Counted from the stretch's first letter, positions 1-8,563 are shown. The stretch is 64,000 nt of DNA from Bacteroidota bacterium (GCA_023428755.1 JAEYWX010000006.1:229351-293350), one strand, 5' to 3'. Notes: generated from the letters alone by a model not told the origin. Numbers and translations: made by a program.

Positions 1-159
1 CAGGATGCAGCGCATTATCTGGTGGAGCATAAGCTGGTGGATCTGATTGGTACTGATCTGCATCACCAGCGTCACCTCGAAGCCATGCAGCACCCACAGT
101 TGATGGCCGATGTAAAACGGGCAGTGGAATCAAATCATCTTCTCAACGCTACCCTGTAA
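1..159 (+). CDS. CpsB/YwqE-like PHP-domain tyrosine phosphatase, C-terminal fragment
   Basis: Only the last 52 codons are in the window; the frame is open from base 1 and stops at 157-159. The visible tail reads LVDLIGTDLHHQRHLEAM, which matches the end of the PHP-type protein-tyrosine phosphatases (CpsB/YwqE) that act on the kinases controlling capsule and exopolysaccharide export. The metal-binding D-x-H motif of the PHP fold is the part that can be seen. The next gene begins 6 bases later and encodes a glycosyltransferase, which fits the end of a surface-polysaccharide operon. The family call rests on a short segment, so a related PHP hydrolase is possible. Confidence 0.6.
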   Translation, partial: QDAAHYLVEHKLVDLIGTDLHHQRHLEAMQHPQLMADVKRAVESNHLLNATL

Positions 160-164
160 TCTGT

Positions 165-1361
165 TTGAACAAGCCACGATTATTAATTATCCTGAACCGG
201 TTAGCTGTGGGTGGCCCGGCATTGAATGTGATCAGCGGGGCGGCTGCGTTAAGCAATTCGTTTGACATATTGTTGCTTGCCGGTGCACCCGATGCAGATG
301 AAGAACCGGCTGATTATTTACTCGATCAGTACAAAGGGTTTCAGTTTCAAAAGATCAACTCCTTAAAACGTTCGGTGATCCCGGGAACCGATTGGCGTGC
401 TTACAAAGAAATTAAGCAGGCCATTAAAACGTTTCAGCCACATATAGTGCATACACATGGTGCGAAGCCGGGCGTGCTGGGCCGATTGGCCGCACATCGT
501 TTACAGGTGCCCGTTATAGTACACACATTTCATGGCCATGTGTTTCATTCTTATTTTTCAAACACAACATCGCATCTCATCGTTCTTATTGAACGCTGGC
601 TCGCCGGTTTCTCCTCGGCCATTATTGCCATCAGTGAAACACTGAAAAACGAATTCACAAATACTTATCAAATCGCATCCGCTGATAAACTTCAGCTTAT
701 CCGGCTTGGTATTGATACTGCAAAATTTCAGGATGCAGACGGGAGCAAGCGTCAACATTTCCGAAATGAATTTCAGTTGTCGCCCACTACAATTGCCATT
801 GGTATTGTGGGCCGGTTAGTGCCAGTAAAAAATCATCAACTGTTTATTGAAACGGCGGCGCAGGTAATTCAATCGGTGGGCAACTCTCATCAACTCCGCT
901 TTTTTATTATTGGCGATGGCGTTAACCGCACTGCGTTGCAGGAACTCATCCTTTCAAAGCAATTACGTTTTTCAACTGCAGCAGCAGATAGCAATAATGC
1001 CAACTTCATTTTTACCTCCTGGCGAAAAGATATGGATGCTGTGTATGCCGGGTTAGATATCGTACTGCTCACTTCGCTGAACGAAGGAACGCCGGTATCG
1101 ATCATGGAAGCCATGGCAGCTGGTAAACCGGTGCTTTCCACTCCTGCCGGAGGGATTCCTGAACTGATCACAGATGGCAAAACAGGTATGCTTGCAAGTA
1201 CCCAAACCGAACTGGTTGAGGCACTTTCTTCGCTGATCAAAAACAATGCTTTGCGGGAGCAACTGGCGGGTGCTGCAGCAAGTGATGCTGCCCGTTTTTC
1301 CAAGTCGGCCGAACTGGAATCGCTATCCGAATTGTATGTTTCTTTGTTAAAACAAGCCTGA
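165..1361 (+). CDS. GT4 family glycosyltransferase
   Basis: A 398-residue GT-B fold glycosyltransferase that probably transfers a sugar from a nucleotide donor during exopolysaccharide or capsule assembly at the cytoplasmic face. The N-terminal half begins with the typical strand RLLIILNRLAVGGPALNVI (acceptor domain). The C-terminal half has the donor-binding block GIVGRLVPVKNH and the E-x7-E motif in EGTPVSIMEAMAAGKPV. The start is TTG at 165; no in-frame ATG precedes the conserved first strand, and TTG starts also occur in crtI and the lycopene cyclase downstream. It follows the CpsB-like gene closely and is probably co-transcribed with it. Donor and acceptor sugars cannot be read from sequence. 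Confidence 0.85.
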   Translation: MNKPRLLIILNRLAVGGPALNVISGAAALSNSFDILLLAGAPDADEEPADYLLDQYKGFQFQKINSLKRSVIPGTDWRAYKEIKQAIKTFQPHIVHTHGAKPGVLGRLAAHRLQVPVIVHTFHGHVFHSYFSNTTSHLIVLIERWLAGFSSAIIAISETLKNEFTNTYQIASADKLQLIRLGIDTAKFQDADGSKRQHFRNEFQLSPTTIAIGIVGRLVPVKNHQLFIETAAQVIQSVGNSHQLRFFIIGDGVNRTALQELILSKQLRFSTAAADSNNANFIFTSWRKDMDAVYAGLDIVLLTSLNEGTPVSIMEAMAAGKPVLSTPAGGIPELITDGKTGMLASTQTELVEALSSLIKNNALREQLAGAAASDAARFSKSAELESLSELYVSLLKQA

Positions 1362-1442
1362 AATCAGGGCTTTCTGAAAGAAAATTGCAGCGCCACGAAC
1401 TTTTTTGAACTGCGTTTGTAATTTCACAGGAGGCAAGACACG

Positions 1443-2327
1443 ATGAACAAGTTTACAATCAAAGACCTTGAAAATCTGAGTGGTATCAAAGCTCACACCA
1501 TACGTATATGGGAGCAGCGCTACTCATTTCTTAAGCCACAGCGTACGGCTACCAACATCCGCTATTACAGCAACACTGAATTGAAAATGTTGCTTAACAT
1601 TTCCCTGCTCAACAAATACGGGTACAAGATCTCTCACATCAACCGTATGAGCAATGAGGAGTTGCGGGAAAAAACATTAACACTTACCGGACCGCAGGCG
1701 CAGCAGGAGCGTATCATCAATGAACTGATCCAACACATGGTGGACATGGAGCTGGAGAGTTTTGAAAAAGTGCTTGATCAGCATATTGCTGCAAGGGGAA
1801 TCGAAAAAACGATCACGTATATCATTTTCCCTTTCATGGAGCGCATCGGTATTTTGTGGATGACGGATCATATCAATCCGGCGCAGGAACATTTGATGAC
1901 CAACATTATCCGCCAGAAGCTGATCGTTGGTATCGATGGTATTGTTACACCGCTTTCGCTCAAAACAAAAATGCTGTTGTTTTTACCTGAGAACGAACAC
2001 CATGAAGTAGGCTTGTTATTCCTCCAGTTTTTGTTGAAGAGCCGAGGCGTAAAAGTGATCTATCTGGGTGCAAACGTACCATTAAAAGATATGGAGTACG
2101 TGGTGGAGCTGAAGAAGCCCGACTATATCTATACCCATCTCACAACAGTAATGAAGGAATTCAATTTTGATAAGTTTCTGAACAATCTCAAAAACAGGTT
2201 CCCTCAGCAGCAGGTACTTATTTCAGGTTTGCTGGCACAAACATTCGAGAAGAAAGCAGTTCCTTCCAACATTCGTTTTCTGAAATCGCTGGCTGAAGTA
2301 AATGAGCTTTTGGGCACCCTGTCTTAA
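1443..2327 (+). CDS. carH: CarH-type MerR regulator with B12-binding photoreceptor domain
   Basis: A 294-residue light-responsive repressor of the CarH/LitR type. Residues 1-70 form the MerR winged helix (FTIKDLENLSGIKAHTIRIW). Residues 90-165 are the helical cap with the cobalamin-pocket pattern W139...E149-H150 (ILWMTDHINPAQEHL). Residues 175-290 are the Rossmann-like B12 domain with EHHEVG (185-190), whose H187 is the expected lower axial cobalt ligand. In known CarH proteins adenosylcobalamin drives tetramer formation and DNA binding in the dark, and light breaks it. The residue after the cap Trp is Met140, where Thermus CarH has the His that caps cobalt after photolysis. It directly precedes the sigma factor and carotenoid genes, and the inverted repeats at 2403-2488 are its likely targets. 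Confidence 0.9.
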   Translation: MNKFTIKDLENLSGIKAHTIRIWEQRYSFLKPQRTATNIRYYSNTELKMLLNISLLNKYGYKISHINRMSNEELREKTLTLTGPQAQQERIINELIQHMVDMELESFEKVLDQHIAARGIEKTITYIIFPFMERIGILWMTDHINPAQEHLMTNIIRQKLIVGIDGIVTPLSLKTKMLLFLPENEHHEVGLLFLQFLLKSRGVKVIYLGANVPLKDMEYVVELKKPDYIYTHLTTVMKEFNFDKFLNNLKNRFPQQQVLISGLLAQTFEKKAVPSNIRFLKSLAEVNELLGTLS

Positions 2328-2352
2328 TCTTTTCAACTGTTTTTATACGTAC

Positions 2353-2381
2353 ATCCCCCGCATTGCGGGGGATATTTTTTT
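2353..2381 (+). terminator. Rho-independent terminator after carH
   Basis: Perfect 9-bp stem ATCCCCCGC (2353-2361) and GCGGGGGAT (2365-2373) with a 3-base loop, followed by a run of T (2375-2380). It lies 25 bases after the carH stop, so the sigma factor and crt genes need their own promoter. Confidence 0.9.
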
Positions 2382-2402
2382 GTAACTGACTGAGCAGTAG
2401 CA

Positions 2403-2432
2403 TGTTTAATCTTTTTAAGAAAATATTAAACA
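2403..2432. promoter_or_regulatory. Upstream inverted repeat, candidate CarH operator 1
   Basis: Half-sites TGTTTAAT (2403-2410) and ATTAAACA (2425-2432) form a perfect 8-bp inverted repeat with a 14-base spacer. It ends 4 bases before the likely -33 element at 2437. The same half-site recurs in the second palindrome, about 55 bp centre to centre. Assignment to CarH is inferred from position between carH and the operon. Confidence 0.6.
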
Positions 2433-2436
2433 AAAA

Positions 2437-2469
2437 TTTGGTGAGCTAACATTGATTTGTTTAATTTTA
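2437..2469 (+). promoter_or_regulatory. Probable promoter of the sigma factor-crt operon
   Basis: TTTG (2437-2440), a 21-base spacer, then TAATTTTA (2462-2469), close to the Bacteroidetes pattern TTTG-N19-21-TAnnTTTG. The predicted transcript would start about 20 bases before the sigma factor ATG at 2496. The -7 element lies inside the second inverted repeat, as expected for a repressible promoter. Confidence 0.5.
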
Positions 2470-2488
2470 CGTCATAAATAATTAAACA
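2458..2488. promoter_or_regulatory. Downstream inverted repeat, candidate CarH operator 2
   Basis: Half-sites TGTTTAATT (2458-2466) and AATTAAACA (2480-2488) form a perfect 9-bp inverted repeat with a 13-base spacer. It covers the -7 element and the predicted transcription start of the crt operon, so a bound protein would block RNA polymerase. It shares its half-site with the repeat at 2403-2432. Confidence 0.65.
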
Positions 2489-2495
2489 CGATTTT

Positions 2496-2996
2496 ATGTC
2501 AACTGTAGAATTCAACCAAATGCTTTTGAACAACACAGATTTTCTGAAGCCCTTTGCCTTTACGTTGACCAGGGATAATGAAACAGCAAAGGATCTATTA
2601 CAGGAAACCATGTTCCGTGCGTTATCGAACCGTGAAAAGTATAATGTGGGCACCAATGTAAAAGCCTGGCTGTACACCATTATGCGGAATATTTTTATCA
2701 ATAACTATCGCCGCAAGGTGAAGCAGAATACCATTTTTGATTCTACTCCTAACGATTTCTTTCTCGATTACCAGCAGGCAACGGTTGCCAACGAAGCGGA
2801 AACGAGTATGAAGATGAAAGAGATTCAGAAAGCCATTCATGAACTGCCGGACATTTTCAAGCAGCCATTCATGCTGTATTTTGAAGGATTCAAGTATCAT
2901 GAAATTGCACATGTACTGCAGGAGCCGTTAGGCACCATTAAGAGCCGTATCCATTTTGCCCGTAAATTGCTGAAAGAACAGATCAGCAGGTATTAA
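2496..2996 (+). CDS. ECF-type RNA polymerase sigma factor
   Basis: A 166-residue sigma-70 family member with region 2 at about 15-85 (ETAKDLLQETMFRAL, then the -10 recognition helix around KAWLYTIMRNIFINNYRR) and region 4 at about 110-160 (LPDIFKQPFMLYFEGFKYHEIA followed by the GTIKSRIHFARKLL helix). No anti-sigma gene adjoins it. It is the first gene of the carotenoid operon, 13 bases before crtI, and is preceded by two palindromes likely bound by CarH. The layout suggests a cascade in which light releases CarH, and this sigma factor then raises crt expression, possibly with other targets elsewhere. That regulatory role is inferred from context. Confidence 0.9.
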   Translation: MSTVEFNQMLLNNTDFLKPFAFTLTRDNETAKDLLQETMFRALSNREKYNVGTNVKAWLYTIMRNIFINNYRRKVKQNTIFDSTPNDFFLDYQQATVANEAETSMKMKEIQKAIHELPDIFKQPFMLYFEGFKYHEIAHVLQEPLGTIKSRIHFARKLLKEQISRY

Positions 2997-3009
2997 AACT
3001 ATTCCAACT

Positions 3010-4509
3010 TTGACCCAACAAGCAATCGTAATTGGCAGCGGTTTTGCCGGTATGTCGGCGGCCTCGTTCCTTGCCCGCAGTGGCTGGGCTGTAACCGTAT
3101 TCGAAAAACATGATCAGCCGGGTGGTCGTGCCCGTCAACTGAAAGCCGATGGTTTTACATTTGATATGGGGCCCAGCTGGTACTGGATGCCCGATGTGTT
3201 TGAACGTTATTTCCGTGAATTCGGAAAAGAGGTAAGTGATTACTATGAACTCAAGCGCTTAGACCCTTCTTACCGCATTTACTACAACAACGATGTGGTA
3301 GATATACCGGCTGATTATAATGCACTGCGTGATCTGTTTGAACGCATTGAACCGGGGAGTGCAGCCAAGCTGGATCATTTTATGGACGAAGCTGCTTACA
3401 AATACGAAACAGGTATCAACAAACTCGTTTTTAAACCCGGTCAATCGCTGACTGAATTTGCAGAAATGGACTTGCTGAAAGGAATTCTGCGGCTCGATGT
3501 ATTTGCATCTATGAAAGCACATGTGCAAAAGCATTTCACCGATCCACGCCTGCGGGAACTGATGGAATTTCCTGTTCTTTTTCTCGGAGCCTTGCCCGAA
3601 AAAATTCCTGCCCTTTACAGTTTAATGAATTATGCTGATGTAAAACTGGGTACCTGGTACCCTGTTGGCGGCATGCATAAAATTGTGGAAGCCATGCATA
3701 GCCTGGCTGTGGAACTGGGGGTGAAATTTGAATTTCAAAAAGATGTTCAATCGATACAAACGAAAGATGGTATTGCAACAGGAGTAGTGGTTGATGATGT
3801 GTTGTACGAAGCCGATGTTGTTATCAGCGGAGCGGATTATCATTTCACGGAAACAAAATTACTGGGCCAGAAAGATCAGACTTATTCGGAAGGGTACTGG
3901 AATAAGCGTGTAATGGCACCCTCTTGTTTACTTTACTATGTAGGGTTGAACAAGCGACTGCACGGTATCCCACATCACACATTATTTTTTGATGCCGATT
4001 TTAACCGGCATGGCAAAGAGATCTACAGTGATCCGCAGTGGCCAACCGATCCATTATTCTACGTAAGTGCTACAACTGCTACCGACCCATCAGGCGCACC
4101 GGAAGGATATGAAAATTTATTTTTCCTCATTCCTGTTGCTGCCGGACTTTCCGGAGATACCGATGAACTTCGGGATAAATACTTCCAGCAAATTTTAAAT
4201 CGGTTTGAACAACGGATTGGTGAACCAATTCAACAATCGATTGTTTATAGAAAATCGTATTCCGTGACTGATTTCGTAAACGATTACAATGCGTTTAAAG
4301 GAAATGCTTACGGATTAGCGAATACGCTGCTGCAAACGGCCATTTTAAAACCGTCGTGCAGGAGCAAAAAAATCAGTAATTTGTACTACACGGGACAATT
4401 AACGGTTCCGGGCCCCGGGGTCCCGCCAAGTTTGATCAGTGGTGAAGTAGTCGCAAATCTGGTGAATAAACAATTCTCAACAACTGTTCAAACAAAGCTG
4501 AGTTTATGA
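3010..4509 (+). CDS. crtI: Phytoene desaturase CrtI
   Basis: A 499-residue FAD-dependent desaturase that converts phytoene to lycopene at the membrane. The N-terminal dinucleotide fold is plain (AIVIGSGFAGMSAASFLA, then VFEKHDQPGGRAR). The C-terminal FAD-contact block LTVPGPGVPPSLISGEVVAN is the CrtI signature and differs from the GGSVHPGGGIP form of the second desaturase at 5891. Length is normal for bacterial CrtI. The start is TTG at 3010, because the first in-frame ATG would remove the Rossmann strand. It follows the sigma factor by 13 bases and overlaps crtB by 4. Confidence 0.92.
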   Translation: MTQQAIVIGSGFAGMSAASFLARSGWAVTVFEKHDQPGGRARQLKADGFTFDMGPSWYWMPDVFERYFREFGKEVSDYYELKRLDPSYRIYYNNDVVDIPADYNALRDLFERIEPGSAAKLDHFMDEAAYKYETGINKLVFKPGQSLTEFAEMDLLKGILRLDVFASMKAHVQKHFTDPRLRELMEFPVLFLGALPEKIPALYSLMNYADVKLGTWYPVGGMHKIVEAMHSLAVELGVKFEFQKDVQSIQTKDGIATGVVVDDVLYEADVVISGADYHFTETKLLGQKDQTYSEGYWNKRVMAPSCLLYYVGLNKRLHGIPHHTLFFDADFNRHGKEIYSDPQWPTDPLFYVSATTATDPSGAPEGYENLFFLIPVAAGLSGDTDELRDKYFQQILNRFEQRIGEPIQQSIVYRKSYSVTDFVNDYNAFKGNAYGLANTLLQTAILKPSCRSKKISNLYYTGQLTVPGPGVPPSLISGEVVANLVNKQFSTTVQTKLSL

Positions 4510-5342
4510 TGAAAATTTTTCATGAAGTATCTGAATTGTGCAGCCGCAACACTACTGAGCGGTACAGTACTTCTTTTTCATCAGCCATCCGGTTGTTACA
4601 CAAAGATCTTCGTCAGCCGATCTATAATATTTACGGGCTTGTTCGTTTTGCAGATGAAATTGTTGATACGTTTCATGAGCATGATAAAGCTACACTGATC
4701 GCTGATTTCAGAGCACAAACCTTCGACGCTATTGAGCGTGGTATCAGCCTCAATCCAATTCTGCACAGCTTTCAGTTAACAGTTAATCAATATCAAATTG
4801 ATCATGAATTGATCCATGCATTTTTCAACAGCATGGAAATGGACCTCAAACGTACCAGCTATACACAGGAAGGATATAACGATTACATTTATGGCAGTGC
4901 CGAAGTGGTAGGATTAATGTGTTTGTATGTGTTTCTGGAAGGGGATAAAAAAGCCTATGAACAATTGAAGCCTGCGGCCCGTTCCTTAGGGGCAGCTTTT
5001 CAAAAAGTGAATTTTTTACGGGATGTGCAGGCCGATTATAATCAACTGGACCGTACTTATTTTCCCGGGCTTGATTTTTCCAATTTTACTGAGCGCCAGA
5101 AACGTGAAATAGAAGAAGATATCCAGAACGATTTTGATCATGCATACGAAGGCATTATGCAATTGCCAACCAAAGCAAGGTTTGGTGTGTACGTTGCTTA
5201 CAAATATTATCTCTCTCTTTTCCGCAAGATCAAAAAACTGCAGCCCGCAGTCATTATGCAGGAGCGGGTGCGTATTCCTGATTATCATAAAGTGATGATT
5301 CTTTTACGGGCAGGCGTACGCAGCCAGTTAAATATCATGTAA
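4506..5342 (+). CDS. crtB: Phytoene synthase CrtB
   Basis: A 278-residue squalene/phytoene synthase family enzyme that joins two geranylgeranyl diphosphates to form phytoene, the first committed step to carotenoids. Both aspartate-rich Mg-diphosphate motifs are present: DEIVD at residues 50-54 and DVQAD at 173-177. YSTSF at 20-24 and RTYFP after the second motif are also typical. The ATG at 4506 overlaps the crtI stop (ATGA), a sign of translational coupling; a second ATG follows directly at 4509. The GGPP synthase that supplies its substrate is not in this window. Confidence 0.93.
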   Translation: MMKIFHEVSELCSRNTTERYSTSFSSAIRLLHKDLRQPIYNIYGLVRFADEIVDTFHEHDKATLIADFRAQTFDAIERGISLNPILHSFQLTVNQYQIDHELIHAFFNSMEMDLKRTSYTQEGYNDYIYGSAEVVGLMCLYVFLEGDKKAYEQLKPAARSLGAAFQKVNFLRDVQADYNQLDRTYFPGLDFSNFTERQKREIEEDIQNDFDHAYEGIMQLPTKARFGVYVAYKYYLSLFRKIKKLQPAVIMQERVRIPDYHKVMILLRAGVRSQLNIM

Positions 5343-5364
5343 TCCTGTAATCACTTATTTTTGA

Positions 5365-5904
5365 ATGATGCACGAAGTAATTCTCGTAAACGAGATCGAT
5401 GAAGCTATTGGTTCCATGGAAAAAATGGAAGCACATGAAAAAGCATTGCTGCACCGTGCCTTCAGTGTATTCCTGTTTGATAAAAAAGGAAACATGCTGT
5501 TGCAGAAACGGGCCGCATCAAAATATCACAGTCCTTCGTTGTGGACCAATGCCTGTTGCAGTCATCCCATGCCGGGCGAAACAACAGAGCAGGCGGCACT
5601 CCGTCGTTTGCAGGAAGAGTTGGGATTTACTGTTGCCATCCGCAAAGCATTTCATTTCACTTACAAAGCTCAATTCGATAACGGACTTACAGAGCATGAA
5701 TTTGATCATGTGTTTGTGGGCGAGTACGAAGGTGATATGCAGTTGAATGCCGACGAAGTAAGTGAAGTATGTTATAAACCCATGGCAGCAATTAAAGCTG
5801 AAATTGAACACAAGGCTGGCGATTATACCGAGTGGTTTAAGATCGCTTTTCCTTTGCTCGAAGAATGGCTGCAACAAAATGATTTATCACATGCCGCAGC
5901 CTAA
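5365..5904 (+). CDS. idi: Type I isopentenyl-diphosphate isomerase
   Basis: A 179-residue Nudix-fold enzyme that interconverts isopentenyl and dimethylallyl diphosphate, supplying starter units for carotenoid synthesis. The catalytic Cys lies in TNACCSHP (C65) and the second catalytic acid in TEHEFDHVF (E112). The Nudix region runs through AALRRLQEELGF. Its presence inside the crt operon suggests isoprenoid flux is raised together with pigment synthesis. The 3' end overlaps the next desaturase gene by 14 bases. Confidence 0.93.
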   Translation: MMHEVILVNEIDEAIGSMEKMEAHEKALLHRAFSVFLFDKKGNMLLQKRAASKYHSPSLWTNACCSHPMPGETTEQAALRRLQEELGFTVAIRKAFHFTYKAQFDNGLTEHEFDHVFVGEYEGDMQLNADEVSEVCYKPMAAIKAEIEHKAGDYTEWFKIAFPLLEEWLQQNDLSHAAA

Positions 5905-7384
5905 AGCAGTAGTGATTGGAAGTGGAGTAGCCGGGTTAGCTGCAGCCATCCGTTTGTCGGTGATGGGATATGAAGCGGATGTGTTTGAACGGAATGCGTA
6001 TGCCGGTGGTAAACTTTCTGCCTTTGAAAAAGATGGTTTTTTGTTTGATGCAGGTCCCTCGTTGTTTACGCAGCCACAAAATATTGAAGAACTGTTTGCA
6101 TTTGCCGGTGAGCCGATGGATGCGTATTTCCAGTACCGGCAAGTTCCACTTTCCTGTAAGTATTTTTATGAAAACGGGAAGCAGGTACAGGCGTGGACGA
6201 ATGCAGAACAATTAGCAGACGAGTTGCATGTGCAGTTAGGCGAAAGTAAAGAAGCCGTTCTTCAGTATCTCAGCAAAAGCGAAACGCTTTACGACAATAT
6301 CGGTCGTATTTTTTTGAATCATTCCCTGCACAAACGTTCAACCTGGTTACAAAAACCTGTGCTGAAAGCATTGCAAACAGTACGTGCTGCTCATCTTACC
6401 GGCACATTGCATAGCTTCAATCAATCCTCTTTCAAAACGACCGAGGCTGTTCAGCTGTTTGATCGCTTTGCAACGTATAATGGAAGCAATCCCTACCAAA
6501 CACCGGGTATGATGAGTTTAATTCCGCATCTGGAATTGAACGAAGGAACATTTTATCCAACAGGTGGAATGATCAGCATTACCAATGCATTGGTGAAACT
6601 GGCAGAAAAGAAAGCTGTTCGTATTCATTACAATACCCCGGTGCAACGCATCATTCACCGGGCAGGCGAAGTGAAGGGGGTTGTTGTAAACAATGAAAAT
6701 ATCGAAGCCGACATTGTAGTGAGTAATGCGGATGTTTATTTCACTTATCAGCAGTTACTGGGCGACAGTTATCAATCCAAAAAAGTATTGAAACAGGAAC
6801 GTAGTTGCAGCGGTGTTATTTTTTACTGGGGCATGAACCGTGAATTTTCAAATCTGCATCTGCATAATATTTTCTTCAGTAAAAATTATGCATCGGAGTT
6901 CACGGCATTGTTCCGGCAACAACGTTTGTACAATGATCCAACTGTGTATGTAAACATCACTTCTAAAATGGAGGAAGGTTTAGCGCCGAAAGGAATGGAA
7001 AATTGGTTTTTGCTCATCAACGCACCTTCCAATGTGGGGCAAAACTGGGAAGCGATGCGTGTGCAGTTACGTCAACAGGTAATTGAGAAGCTGAGCCGTT
7101 TACTGCAAACAAATATTGAAGAAGCCATTGCAACAGAAGAGTATCTTGATCCCATTCGGATTGAAGAACGTACAGGTTCGTATATGGGTTCGTTGTATGG
7201 TACCAGCAGCAATGGAAAGATGGCGGCTTTCCTACGTCATCCCAACTTTACAAAACGAATTCAGGGTTTGTATTTCTGTGGGGGCAGTGTACATCCCGGT
7301 GGTGGTATTCCGCTTTGTTTTAAAAGTGCAAAAATTGCTACCGAACTGATACAGCAAGATTATCAACAACAACGTATTCATTAA
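5891..7384 (+). CDS. crtD: CrtD-like carotenoid 3,4-desaturase
   Basis: A 497-residue FAD-dependent oxidoreductase paralogous to CrtI. It starts MPQPKAVVIGSGVAGLAAAIRL at 5891; the open frame extends upstream, but that part lies inside idi and precedes the Rossmann strand. The C-terminal block FCGGSVHPGGGIPLCF is the form seen in hydroxycarotenoid 3,4-desaturases (CrtD), not the PGPGVPP form of CrtI. Together with CruF it would introduce the 3',4' double bond of the acyclic end group. It lies between idi and cruF, with a 1-base overlap to cruF. A second phytoene or lycopene desaturase role cannot be excluded from sequence. Confidence 0.75.
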   Translation: MPQPKAVVIGSGVAGLAAAIRLSVMGYEADVFERNAYAGGKLSAFEKDGFLFDAGPSLFTQPQNIEELFAFAGEPMDAYFQYRQVPLSCKYFYENGKQVQAWTNAEQLADELHVQLGESKEAVLQYLSKSETLYDNIGRIFLNHSLHKRSTWLQKPVLKALQTVRAAHLTGTLHSFNQSSFKTTEAVQLFDRFATYNGSNPYQTPGMMSLIPHLELNEGTFYPTGGMISITNALVKLAEKKAVRIHYNTPVQRIIHRAGEVKGVVVNNENIEADIVVSNADVYFTYQQLLGDSYQSKKVLKQERSCSGVIFYWGMNREFSNLHLHNIFFSKNYASEFTALFRQQRLYNDPTVYVNITSKMEEGLAPKGMENWFLLINAPSNVGQNWEAMRVQLRQQVIEKLSRLLQTNIEEAIATEEYLDPIRIEERTGSYMGSLYGTSSNGKMAAFLRHPNFTKRIQGLYFCGGSVHPGGGIPLCFKSAKIATELIQQDYQQQRIH

Positions 7385-8073
7385 TGCTGCAACAATACAG
7401 TAAACAACAAATTGCGACCGCTATTGCCGTGTTATTTCACTGCATTGGCCTCGCCGGTATTTTGTGGTACGATGCTGCTTTGTTTGCATCACTCACACCA
7501 ATGAACCTGTTGCTGTCTGCCGGTTTGCTCTTCTATACACAACGTGAATGGAACAAACATTTTTTGCTGTTTGTTGCAGTTTGTTATGTTGTTGGTTTTG
7601 GAACCGAATACCTTGGTGTGAATCATCAGCTCCTGTTTGGTGAATACAGGTATTTGCCGGCAATGGGTTGGCAGTGGGGGAATGTTCCGCTGGTAATTGG
7701 TGTCAACTGGTTTATTATGATGTATTGCTGCGGTGTAACCATTCAGCATTTCCTCAACTTTATGTGGAATAAGCTGAAAGACAAAGAGCAACCGGAGCGG
7801 AACAATGTTGGCTTTTTTGCCATTATTCTCGATGGTGCGTTGCTGGCTACGTTTTTTGACTGGGTCATGGAGCCCATTGCCGTAAAGCTGGGCTATTGGC
7901 AATGGCTGGGTGATGGATCGATCCCGCTGCTCAACTACATCAGTTGGTTTGGCATCAGCGCTTTGCTCATGTTGCTGTTCCGTGTTTTATCGTTTCCCAA
8001 ACAAAACCAATTCGCCGTAAATTTGTTATTGATCCAGTTCATGTTCTTTTTAATCTTACGCACATTATTATGA
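7384..8073 (+). CDS. cruF: CruF-like carotenoid 1',2'-hydratase, membrane protein
   Basis: A 229-residue multi-spanning membrane protein of the carotenoid biosynthesis family that includes CruF (Pfam DUF422 group). Typical blocks are LGVNHQLLFGEYRY, GNVPLVIGVNWFIMMY and the acidic pair in LDGALLATFFDWVMEPIAV. CruF adds water across the 1',2' double bond of the psi end of gamma-carotene. The ATG overlaps the last base of the crtD stop, and the stop overlaps the crtZ start, so the three genes are translationally linked. With CrtD and CrtZ it supports a saproxanthin-like product. The hydratase reaction is inferred from the family. Confidence 0.8.
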   Translation: MLQQYSKQQIATAIAVLFHCIGLAGILWYDAALFASLTPMNLLLSAGLLFYTQREWNKHFLLFVAVCYVVGFGTEYLGVNHQLLFGEYRYLPAMGWQWGNVPLVIGVNWFIMMYCCGVTIQHFLNFMWNKLKDKEQPERNNVGFFAIILDGALLATFFDWVMEPIAVKLGYWQWLGDGSIPLLNYISWFGISALLMLLFRVLSFPKQNQFAVNLLLIQFMFFLILRTLL

Positions 8074-8552
8074 GTTTGTTTTTATACATCTTACTGGCAT
8101 TTGTTGTGTTCTTTACCATGGAAGGCATTACCTGGCTCACGCACAAATTTGTGATGCATGGGTTCTTGTGGTATCTGCACGAAGATCATCATCAGCCCCG
8201 TGGCCGTTTTTTTGAAAAGAACGATGCGTTCTTTCTCATCTTCGCCATTCCAAGCTGGCTGTGCATTATGCTGGGTTTAATGAACCAGGTGTATTGGGTG
8301 GTAAGTATTGGCGCAGGTATTGCCATGTATGGATTGGCCTATTTTATTGTACACGATATCATCATTCACCAGCGGTTTAAAATTTTCAGCCGGTGGAACA
8401 GCACGTATGTGCGGGCCATCCGCTGGGCACACAAAATGCACCACAAGCATATGGACAAAGAAGATGGTGAAAGTTTCGGAATGCTTTTCGTGCATAAAAA
8501 ATATTGGGAAAAAGTGCGGAAGGAAAAACAACTGAATCCCAATATCAGATAA
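8070..8552 (+). CDS. crtZ: Beta-carotene 3-hydroxylase CrtZ
   Basis: A 160-residue membrane di-iron hydroxylase of the fatty acid hydroxylase superfamily that adds the 3-hydroxyl to a beta ring. All four histidine clusters are visible: HKFVMH (25-30), HEDHH (37-41), HDIIIH (95-100) and HKMHH (121-125). The start at 8070 overlaps the cruF stop as ATGA and gives the usual CrtZ length; the longer frame upstream is cruF read out of frame. It is followed by an inverted-repeat element before the cyclase gene. Confidence 0.92.
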   Translation: MSLFLYILLAFVVFFTMEGITWLTHKFVMHGFLWYLHEDHHQPRGRFFEKNDAFFLIFAIPSWLCIMLGLMNQVYWVVSIGAGIAMYGLAYFIVHDIIIHQRFKIFSRWNSTYVRAIRWAHKMHHKHMDKEDGESFGMLFVHKKYWEKVRKEKQLNPNIR

Positions 8553-8563
8553 TTTTTTGATAA

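Noticed and set aside
5762..5890. 43-codon N-terminal extension of the CrtD-like gene
   Set aside because: It lies wholly within idi in another frame, is not similar to any desaturase N-terminus, and the Rossmann strand begins right after the ATG at 5891.
7944..8069. 42-codon extension of crtZ
   Set aside because: It reads cruF out of frame; the ATG at 8070 gives the normal CrtZ length and an ATGA overlap.
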